Below, piece by piece: positions 1 to 6,330 of a DNA stretch of 9,101 bases; position 1 is the first letter of the stretch; each line of letters starts with the position of its first letter. The stretch is from Kiritimatiellia bacterium (GTDB lineage: Bacteria > Verrucomicrobiota > Kiritimatiellia > RFP12 > UBA1067). The notes beneath the pieces were generated by a model. The model had not been told where the DNA came from, did no database searches, and saw only the letters and a program-made list of their open reading frames with translations. The stretch is taken from positions 1-9,101 of the forward strand of contig JAGCJE010000125.1 of NCBI GenBank assembly GCA_017648225.1. The letters run 5' to 3'. The translations under genes and the position numbers were made by a program.

Positions 1-1
1 C

Positions 2-802
2 GGCTTTCCGCTTGATGTTGTAATCTGCAATTCACTGGTGCCCTGGTTCGGGCTTAATTATGGCGGTCGCATGAGCTGGAAGAATTATTATGATTCTGTA
101 GTTTCGGTTCGTAAGACTAAAGAATATTACGATAAGCTTTTGCCCGGCTCTACGATTCTCTGTGCTCATGGCGATGAGCAGGGTACTGCATTCGTAACGA
201 CTCACCGCGAACTCTTCCGCGAGTTTGAGCGCCATGGCATTCATATCGGCTGCGCCGGTCACGACGCGCTTTTGTATAAGGGCGGTTATGTCTATTCGTT
301 TATGCCGCTTGGTACTTCACCCGATACTATGCTCGAAAAAACGCGTCCCTGGCGCGAAATCGGCGATACGTGGCTCGGGTTTTATGCCGCGCAGCACACC
401 GCCAGCGAGAACCCCCAGTTTACGCGTCGTCAGCATGGCCTTTTAGGCTGGCTTAACGGTGCGACGATGGCGTACAACTACGAGTTTGAGCTTGGGGTTT
501 TAAACGATCGCGCCTATACGCTTTATCGCCCGATGGTCGTTACCTACAACGATAATAAGGGTCTTATGGAGACGATTCAGTACGCGGGCTTCCGCGAGGC
601 TTGCGACGATATCCGTTACGCTACTTATCTTAGAGAGCTCTCTGAAGAGTGCCTTAAGAAGGGTGATGTTGATGCGAGACTTCTCGCTAAGAAAGCTCGC
701 ATGTATTTATCGATGCTTAAGCGCGACTCTGTAGACTTAAATCTCGCTCGCCTTGAGATGATAGATTATATCCTTAAGATGCGCAAGGCGTTGGGCAAGT
801 AA
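2..802 (+). CDS. GH123/DUF4091-like glycosidase, C-terminal part (5'-truncated by window)
   Basis: The reading frame is open from the left edge without a stop, so the GTG at 38 is probably internal and the true start lies outside the window. The visible 266 residues look like the second half of a (beta/alpha)8 glycosidase. A hydrophobic strand leads into H-G-D-E-Q-G, with the Asp codon at 173-175 and the Glu codon at 176-178. This is followed by a helix and a strand ending in a G-H-D turn. Near the C-terminus, a stretch around 560-635 (M-E-T-I-Q-Y-A-G-F-R-E-A-x-D-D-I-R-Y) matches the 'R-E-G-I-D-D-x-R-Y' signature I know from DUF4091/GH123-type proteins, and the protein ends in a helical tail. 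In GH123 beta-N-acetylgalactosaminidases an adjacent Asp-Glu pair performs substrate-assisted catalysis; that this D-E is the same pair is an inference. The true substrate could differ, since many DUF4091-like proteins are uncharacterised. The stop is 17 bases before the next gene, suggesting co-transcription. Confidence 0.6.
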   Translation, partial: GFPLDVVICNSLVPWFGLNYGGRMSWKNYYDSVVSVRKTKEYYDKLLPGSTILCAHGDEQGTAFVTTHRELFREFERHGIHIGCAGHDALLYKGGYVYSFMPLGTSPDTMLEKTRPWREIGDTWLGFYAAQHTASENPQFTRRQHGLLGWLNGATMAYNYEFELGVLNDRAYTLYRPMVVTYNDNKGLMETIQYAGFREACDDIRYATYLRELSEECLKKGDVDARLLAKKARMYLSMLKRDSVDLNLARLEMIDYILKMRKALGK

Positions 803-805
803 GAA

Positions 806-811
806 AAGGAG
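806..811 (+). promoter_or_regulatory. Shine-Dalgarno site AAGGAG for the gene at 820
   Basis: A perfect AAGGAG lies 8 bases before the ATG at 820, inside the short gap after the upstream stop codon. It fixes the start of the downstream gene, which then begins with a well-formed signal peptide. Confidence 0.8.
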
Positions 812-819
812 TTTTTAAA

Positions 820-2913
820 ATGAAAAATTTATTGTTTGTACTTTCTTTGGTGACTGCGGCTGCGGTTATTGCCGCGCCTGCTGACAAAGCCGCGAAGCCC
901 GCCAATCCATCTAAGGTCAGTCAAGAGGCGTGGAAGACTCTTAAAAAGGAGACTGACGCTCTTATTAAGAAAAACTTTAAGGGCGGCTTTGCCGATTATT
1001 GGCACAACGACATTGATGCTGCGCGCGCTAAGCTCGAAGAGGCTCTTACTAAGGATGTTTATCTTAATAAGGAGAAGATCGAGATTTGCAGCGAAATCGC
1101 CAGGTGTCATCTCGAAGCGACGCGTGATATCGCCGCGGCTTTGGAGGCGGTTGAGTATCCCTTTAAGAAGCTTCAGCTCTGCGATGCCGATAAGGTTCTT
1201 GCTGAGACTTCGCGCGCTAATCTGAAGTCACTCGTAGATTTTAACCCTAAGGCGAAAGTTGCTGATAAGCCTAAAAATAAAATTACGGCCGAATATTTCG
1301 ACGCCGAATTCAAGAAGGCTAAAGCTCCTCGCGGTTATCACGGCAGGCTCGTTCGTGAATATGTCGCTTATTGCAATGCGACTTACGGCAAGGATATGTT
1401 CGATAAGATCGGTGAGATGATTGATAATCAGTATAAGATGAATCCCAAGAGCGACATCTTAAATGACGTTTATCGTTATATCAGCACCTCTTTCCGTGCT
1501 GAGGGTTATATGGCTACAGCCGAGTGCGCCGAAGAGTTGCTTAAATTCGTCGAAAAACGCGCTAAGAATGTTCCTGGCCCGAGCGCGAGAGCTAAATTTA
1601 CTTATGCCGCCAAGTTCCCCGTATTAAGCGAAAAGGCTTACGCTTACGCCAAGGAGTTTTTAGCTGCCAAGGCTCCTGAAGGTATGAAGGAGAGCGATAA
1701 GAAGGGTTATATTAAAGATCGTAATGCCGCGGCGCTTTTTGTAGCTGAGGCGGATATGTTCGCTAATCCCGCTAAGGCCGAGCAGATCGGCAATAAGTAT
1801 CTTGAGACGATCGAAAAGAAGGGCGATAAGATTGAGCTCGCCAAGGTTTATGAGAAGGTCGCTAAGAAGTTGGTCGCTAAGGGTGATGAGAAGAGCACCA
1901 AGACGATTTTAGCTTTTCATGCTAAGATTGTTCCTCTGCGCGAGCAGGTTAAGTGCGAGTGCTTCTGGTGGAATGACGCTCCTCGCACTTTAACGGGCGT
2001 TCTTGATTCAGAGCGCTATCAGAAGGCTAAAAAGTCGCTTCTCAGCGTTAAGTATGGCGAAAACCTTAAGTTTCTTATCGAAACTGACGCGGCGATTACA
2101 GGGCGCGAAATGACCTTCGATGATGGATCTAAGTTCCGTCCGACAGAGTTCTTCTCTTATGCCGATGAGGTTGGCGTAAGGATTATGCTTAGAATGTTCC
2201 TTGATAATATGGACGACATTAAGATGGGGCTTGCTAATCCCCCCGGCTTTGAGTCGTACGTCGCTACCGGTATTGATAATCCGTACCACTGCTTGATGAT
2301 TGACGCGCGTGAGGGCGCAAAGTTATCGGCTACATTTACGACTCAGTATGATAACATCACTGGTCATCGTACTGCCAAGACCAACTTCCGTCAAGAATCA
2401 GTCTATCTCGATGACGGGGTCGCGCTTCTTTTAACCATGCCTTGGGAGAGCGTATTCGCATCGATTCCGTCTGAGAAGACTCCCGCCTGGTATGTCGAGT
2501 TCATTCACTGGATGCGCGGCGGTTATACTCTCGGTGGTTCGCCCTCGGTTCACAACCGCTCTTCGTTCGCTGAATTGAAGTTTACGAACTTTAATAAAGA
2601 GGCTGATGCGAAGATCAAGCGCCGTCTTCTTTTCGCAGGTAAGAAGATTTTCGGTGCTTCTTGCAGCCCTCGTGGTAATGGTTATATTGAGAAGTGGCAG
2701 GATCCCGAGCTTGGCGATCAGGAGTTTTACCTTAAGAAGGTTAAGCCCTTCGTCAGTTCGATTAATGCGTATACCGCCCGCATAAAGAAGACGATGACTG
2801 ATGATGAAGTCATCGAAATCTACGCGGCGGTCGGCGAGAAGCTTTTTAATGTTGATTTTATCGTCGAGCAGATGCGTCGTCAGTGGCTCGATGAAAAGTT
2901 CACTAAAGAATAA
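820..2913 (+). CDS. Exported two-part protein: helical-repeat N-terminus plus CBM9/DOMON-like C-terminal domain, function unknown
   Basis: The 697-residue product starts with a classical Sec signal peptide: a Lys at position 2, a hydrophobic core, and likely cleavage after Ala-18 or Ala-19. Residues about 30-400 are rich in Lys, Glu and Ala and read as successive amphipathic helices, like TPR or other helical repeats, though I cannot define a strict repeat unit. Residues about 420-600 change character: a Y-A-D-E-x-G-V strand at 447-453, aromatic and acidic strands, then I-H-W-M-R-G-G-Y followed by G-G-S-P-S-V-H-N-R-S-S at about 562-582. From memory this pattern resembles CBM9/DOMON-like carbohydrate-binding sandwiches common in Lentisphaerota/Victivallales exported proteins. 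The tail (about 600-697) is helical again. No catalytic motif is recognisable. Sitting between glycosidase genes, with 17- and 14-base gaps, it may bind or present a glycan in the periplasm or at the cell surface; this role is an inference. It could also be an uncharacterised enzyme. Confidence 0.6.
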   Translation: MKNLLFVLSLVTAAAVIAAPADKAAKPANPSKVSQEAWKTLKKETDALIKKNFKGGFADYWHNDIDAARAKLEEALTKDVYLNKEKIEICSEIARCHLEATRDIAAALEAVEYPFKKLQLCDADKVLAETSRANLKSLVDFNPKAKVADKPKNKITAEYFDAEFKKAKAPRGYHGRLVREYVAYCNATYGKDMFDKIGEMIDNQYKMNPKSDILNDVYRYISTSFRAEGYMATAECAEELLKFVEKRAKNVPGPSARAKFTYAAKFPVLSEKAYAYAKEFLAAKAPEGMKESDKKGYIKDRNAAALFVAEADMFANPAKAEQIGNKYLETIEKKGDKIELAKVYEKVAKKLVAKGDEKSTKTILAFHAKIVPLREQVKCECFWWNDAPRTLTGVLDSERYQKAKKSLLSVKYGENLKFLIETDAAITGREMTFDDGSKFRPTEFFSYADEVGVRIMLRMFLDNMDDIKMGLANPPGFESYVATGIDNPYHCLMIDAREGAKLSATFTTQYDNITGHRTAKTNFRQESVYLDDGVALLLTMPWESVFASIPSEKTPAWYVEFIHWMRGGYTLGGSPSVHNRSSFAELKFTNFNKEADAKIKRRLLFAGKKIFGASCSPRGNGYIEKWQDPELGDQEFYLKKVKPFVSSINAYTARIKKTMTDDEVIEIYAAVGEKLFNVDFIVEQMRRQWLDEKFTKE

Positions 2914-2927
2914 TAAAACTTACAATT

Positions 2928-4763
2928 ATGAATTACGCTGCGATATTAACACCTTTTGTTTCAATAGCGGTATTGATATCTTGTAATAAGGCGTGCGCGG
3001 AGGCTAAGTCGGCCGAAGCGCGCGCTTCTCATTTACAAGTGGAGTTTGTAGACTGTCCTAAATGCGATAAGCGTATGCGCATTTCGGAGGATGGTAAAAA
3101 GGCGTTCATAAATCGCAGTAAAGTAAGCGAGCTTGAGCGAGCTGAAATGGTTGAGCGCGCGAAGCGTTTTCTTAAGCTCGCTAAGCCGATTAAGCCGGCC
3201 AATCCTAAAACTCCTCTAATGGGGTGGTCGAGCTGGAATACCTTCGGAGCGGAAATCTCGGAGGGTGTGATCGTAGAGACGGCTCGAGCTATGGTTACTA
3301 ACGGCTTAAGAGACGCGGGCTATGTTTATGTAAATTTAGACGACGGCTTTTTTGACGGCCGTTATCCCGACGGTAAGCTTAAAATCCATGCGCGGCGCTT
3401 CCCCGAAGGGCTTAAGGGTACGGTCGATGCGATTCACGCCCTTGGTATGAAAGCGGGCATCTATTCTGACGCGGGAACTAATACGTGCGCGAGCTTCGGT
3501 GGCGAATTAGGCGGTAAGGGCGCGGGACTTTGGGGGCACGATGTTGAGGATTGTAAGCTCTTTTTCAATGAGCTCGGCTTTGACTTCTTTAAGGTCGATT
3601 ACTGCGGCGGATATCAGCAAAAACTCCCTGAGCGCGATCGTTACACGGAGATTTCAAAGGCTATTCGCGCTACCGGCAGGGATGTCCACTACAATATCTG
3701 CCGCTGGGCGTTTCCGGGCGCGTGGGCGGCGGACGTGTCGGATTCGTGGCGCACTTCGGGCGATATTCGCGCTGATTGGGAAGTAATAAAATTTATTACG
3801 ACCAATTCCTTTAATCTCGCTTCATACGTAAGACCCGGTAAGTTCAACGATATGGATATGCTCGAGGTCGGTATGCTTAAGGGTAAGGTAAAGTCTGCGT
3901 TCGGCAAGACCGATCCTGGGATTACGCGCGATGAAGAGGTGACTCATTTCGGTATGTGGTGTATTATGACCTCGCCCTTGATGCTCGGATGCGATGTTAG
4001 GAATATGGATAGCGAGTCTCTTAAACTCGTTAAGAATCCCTTTCTTATCAGAATGAATCAGGATCCCCTCGGCCAGCAGGCGTATGTCGCAGCGCGAGAG
4101 GGCGAAGTTTATATGCTGACTAAGGACGCATTCGTATTGCGCGGCACTTCGCGCTATGTGGCCGTATGTAATACGAGCGACAAGGAGAAAGAGTTTACGA
4201 TTAAAGCGCGTGACTTGGATTTAGCGGGCTCCATAGCGGCTTTTGATCTCGTCGAGCGCGGCGATTTAGGCGAGTTTACCGACGAAGTTACAATTCGTCT
4301 TAGACCTCACGCATCTAAATTCTATCTTTTTGACGCGGAGCAGAGGTTGGATCGCGTCGTTTATGAGGCGGAGGGCGCATTCCTCGCGGAATACGATAAT
4401 CTCGGTAAGCGCAGCCAGGGCTCGCGCATTGTTCCGACCTGGTACGATGTCGAAGGCGCGTCAGGTGGTATGGTTGTCGCGAATCTCGGCGGCAATAAAG
4501 ATAATACGCTTACTTGGGGCGATGTTTATGTTCCTAAATCCGGCGAATATACGCTTACGCTTCGCATTCGAACTGATAAGGATTGTGCGTTTTATATGAC
4601 CGTCAATGACGGAGAGAAAATTACCGTTCAGGCTGACAGCGGAGATAAGGCGAAATTCATCGAATCTCTTCACTCGGTAAAGCTTAACTCAGGCTCAAAT
4701 AAGATCAAGCTTTTTAACCTGACTGACAAGCTCCCTGAAATTGATTGCTTAATCGTAAGATGA
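2928..4763 (+). CDS. GH27 alpha-galactosidase-like enzyme with C-terminal CBM35/CBM6-like module, probable lipoprotein
   Basis: This 611-residue protein is predicted to hydrolyse terminal alpha-D-galactosides with retention of configuration. GH27 landmarks occur in order: P-L-M-G-W-S-S-W-N at 96-104, the D-D pair at 138-139, nucleophile Asp-224 in K-V-D-Y-C, C-R-W at 258-260, and acid/base Asp-279 in S-W-R-T-S-G-D-I. The 55-residue gap between the two catalytic Asp residues equals that of plant GH27 enzymes. F-N-D-M-D-M-L-E and S-P-L-M-L-G-C-D-V-R follow, then N-Q-D-P-L-G at about 377-382 and the usual C-terminal beta domain. Keeping both Asp of the D-D pair fits alpha-galactosidase better than beta-L-arabinopyranosidase. 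Residues about 477-611 form a CBM35/CBM6-like sandwich (Y-E-A-E start, S-G-G and G-S-N-K-I elements). The leader has a lipobox-like L-I-S-C at 16-19 but no basic residue before its core. An extra 65-residue segment with C-P-K-C at 43-46 precedes the catalytic domain. ATG 2928 is the first start after an in-frame stop at 2904; no Shine-Dalgarno site is visible, only A-rich sequence. Confidence 0.92.
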   Translation: MNYAAILTPFVSIAVLISCNKACAEAKSAEARASHLQVEFVDCPKCDKRMRISEDGKKAFINRSKVSELERAEMVERAKRFLKLAKPIKPANPKTPLMGWSSWNTFGAEISEGVIVETARAMVTNGLRDAGYVYVNLDDGFFDGRYPDGKLKIHARRFPEGLKGTVDAIHALGMKAGIYSDAGTNTCASFGGELGGKGAGLWGHDVEDCKLFFNELGFDFFKVDYCGGYQQKLPERDRYTEISKAIRATGRDVHYNICRWAFPGAWAADVSDSWRTSGDIRADWEVIKFITTNSFNLASYVRPGKFNDMDMLEVGMLKGKVKSAFGKTDPGITRDEEVTHFGMWCIMTSPLMLGCDVRNMDSESLKLVKNPFLIRMNQDPLGQQAYVAAREGEVYMLTKDAFVLRGTSRYVAVCNTSDKEKEFTIKARDLDLAGSIAAFDLVERGDLGEFTDEVTIRLRPHASKFYLFDAEQRLDRVVYEAEGAFLAEYDNLGKRSQGSRIVPTWYDVEGASGGMVVANLGGNKDNTLTWGDVYVPKSGEYTLTLRIRTDKDCAFYMTVNDGEKITVQADSGDKAKFIESLHSVKLNSGSNKIKLFNLTDKLPEIDCLIVR

Positions 4764-4785
4764 AGTGAGGCCTTTGTTTCCTAAC

Positions 4786-4791
4786 GAGGAG
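4786..4791 (+). promoter_or_regulatory. Shine-Dalgarno site GAGGAG for the gene at 4799
   Basis: GAGGAG stands 7 bases before ATG 4799. An in-frame stop at 4766-4768 and no other start codon in between make this the start, even though the resulting leader peptide is short and lacks a basic N-region. Confidence 0.75.
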
Positions 4792-4798
4792 TGGTTTT

Positions 4799-6196
4799 AT
4801 GATTTCTGTTTTACCTATTGTTGCTGCAGCATTTATCGCTTCTGAGGGCGGTGACGAGCTGCGCCTTTATCAGACGACCGCGTCAAAAGATTTTCGCGAG
4901 ATTACAACATCTGGGTTTACTATTCACTCATACCCGGCTGCGCCAGCCTTGGATGTTGATAAAGCTAAGTCGATGCATGAGTTCTTAGGCCTAGGCGGGG
5001 CGATGACCGACGCTTCGGCCTGGATATTGGCGAATATGCCTAAAGAGAAGCGTGAAAAGCTTGTGAAGGATCTTTTTACGCCTGAAGGGTGTAACTTAAG
5101 TACACTTAGGCTTTGTATCGGAGCTAGCGATTATTCAACGGCTCTTTACAGTTACAATGATACGCCTGGCGATGTGGAGATGAAAGATTTTTCATTAGCG
5201 CGCGATGATAATTATTTAGTTCCTATGGTAAAAGAGGCGATAGCTTGTCAGCCTGATATGTTTATCTTCGCTTCGCCCTGGAGCCCGCCGGCGTGGATGA
5301 AAAATTCGAATTTGATGATTTCGGGTCAGCTTAAAGATGATTCGATGGGGGCTTTAGCCAATTATTTTGTGAGATATGTCGAAGAATACGCTAAGCGCGG
5401 CATAAAAATATCGGCTGTCTCGCCTCAAAACGAAACTATGTGCGATACGGGCGGGCAATATCCGTGTTGCACGTATACCGCTGAGAAAGAAGGTGTATTC
5501 GTAAGAGACCATCTTTCCAAGGCTTTCAAGAAAGCTGGGTTAGATACTAAAATCTGGGTCCATGACCACGATCCCGATAAGCGCGGCATAGAACGCGTCA
5601 AAAAGCTAATGGCGATAGAAGGGGTAAGTGATGCTATTGACGGTATCGCGTGGCATTGCTACTGTAATCCTAAGGAATCTGAAAATATGGCTCCGCTAAA
5701 AGCGGCGTATGCTGATAAAGGCTTTTATCATACAGAAAACGGCCCTCATGTCGTTATAAAGGAAAGATCCGAATTCTGGTGGGCGGCGAAAGTGTTCGGT
5801 ATGCTCCAGAACGGCTGCTCAATGTTTACGACGTGGAATATCTGCCTTGATGAATTGGGCACTCCAGCTACAGGCGCACATCTTTGCGGCGGCTTTACGG
5901 TTGTAGATTCTGTTACGGGTGAAGTCACATATTCGCCTCAGTATAAATTATTCAGGCACATCGGCCCGTTTGTAAAGCGCGGTGCCCGTATTATGGATGT
6001 AGAAGGCTTTAGAGACGGAACACGTCTTATCCTCTTTCGCAATCCGGACGGTCAGTATGTGCTGGTCGTCGCATCGGACGGTTCGCTGGTTCGCAGAATC
6101 CAACGCCGTAGGATTGTCGTTAAGTATAAAGGCAAGTATAAATCGCTGCCGTTACCAGGCGGCGAATGGTCGGTCTCCACATTAATCTTTAAATGA
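4799..6196 (+). CDS. GH30 family glycoside hydrolase (glucosylceramidase-like)
   Basis: The 465-residue protein has the length and motif order of a complete GH30 enzyme: a (beta/alpha)8 barrel joined to a beta side domain, retaining mechanism. Visible signatures are G-L-G-G-A-M-T-D-A-S at 64-73, S-P-W-S-P-P-A-W-M-K at 159-168, the acid/base Glu-212 in S-P-Q-N-E, and the nucleophile Glu-313 in H-T-E-N-G. W-N-I-C-L-D-E follows, and the C-terminal strands belong to the side domain. Most family members have Q-N-E-P at the acid/base; here the next residue is Thr. GH30 covers glucosylceramidase, beta-1,6-glucanase, beta-xylosidase and beta-1,6-galactanase activities, so the linkage cut cannot be fixed by eye; the overall look is nearest to GH30 subfamilies 1-3. 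The first 15 residues are hydrophobic and may be a short signal peptide, but without Lys or Arg. A good Shine-Dalgarno site sits upstream, and the 35-base gap after the GH27 gene contains no obvious terminator, suggesting the same operon. Confidence 0.9.
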   Translation: MISVLPIVAAAFIASEGGDELRLYQTTASKDFREITTSGFTIHSYPAAPALDVDKAKSMHEFLGLGGAMTDASAWILANMPKEKREKLVKDLFTPEGCNLSTLRLCIGASDYSTALYSYNDTPGDVEMKDFSLARDDNYLVPMVKEAIACQPDMFIFASPWSPPAWMKNSNLMISGQLKDDSMGALANYFVRYVEEYAKRGIKISAVSPQNETMCDTGGQYPCCTYTAEKEGVFVRDHLSKAFKKAGLDTKIWVHDHDPDKRGIERVKKLMAIEGVSDAIDGIAWHCYCNPKESENMAPLKAAYADKGFYHTENGPHVVIKERSEFWWAAKVFGMLQNGCSMFTTWNICLDELGTPATGAHLCGGFTVVDSVTGEVTYSPQYKLFRHIGPFVKRGARIMDVEGFRDGTRLILFRNPDGQYVLVVASDGSLVRRIQRRRIVVKYKGKYKSLPLPGGEWSVSTLIFK

Positions 6197-6233
6197 CGCC
6201 AACGGAGAATGTTTTGAGGAGTCCCGCTTTTCA

Positions 6234-6258
6234 ATATTTTTGCGTCCGCAAGAAATAT
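6234..6258. repeat. Inverted repeat (hairpin) after the GH30 gene
   Basis: ATATTTTTGC at 6234-6243 pairs with GCAAGAAATAT at 6248-6258, giving a 10-base-pair stem with one bulged G and a GTCC loop. It lies 37 bases after the GH30 stop and before the promoter candidate. It may end or stabilise the upstream operon transcript. No T-run follows on the + strand and the stem is AT-rich, so a strong intrinsic terminator is not shown. Confidence 0.4.
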
Positions 6259-6264
6259 CGCTCG

Positions 6265-6294
6265 TTGTGTTCGGCGTTGTGTTTTTGGTATAAT
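6265..6294 (+). promoter_or_regulatory. Candidate sigma-70-type promoter for the beta-helix gene
   Basis: A perfect TATAAT occupies 6289-6294, in the only sizeable intergenic gap. TTGTGT at 6265-6270, with an 18-base spacer, is a weak -35 match (only TTG agrees with consensus). Transcription would start near 6301, leaving a leader of about 30 bases before ATG 6331. That gap position and the perfect -10 box support separate transcription of the downstream gene. Confidence 0.5.
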
Positions 6295-6330
6295 GCAAAA
6301 GTTTAGAATTTGAAAATGAAAGAGTAAATT

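Noticed and set aside
38..40. GTG as the true start of the first gene
   Set aside because: The frame continues open to the left edge with protein-like sequence, there is no Shine-Dalgarno site before the GTG, and the product would be only half a barrel.
32..262. Minus-strand frame opposite the first gene
   Set aside because: No recognisable domain or ribosome site, and it overlaps the D-E motif region of a convincing coding frame.
6234..6258. Strong intrinsic terminator
   Set aside because: The stem is AT-rich with a bulge and is followed by CGCTCG rather than a run of T, so it was kept only as an inverted repeat.
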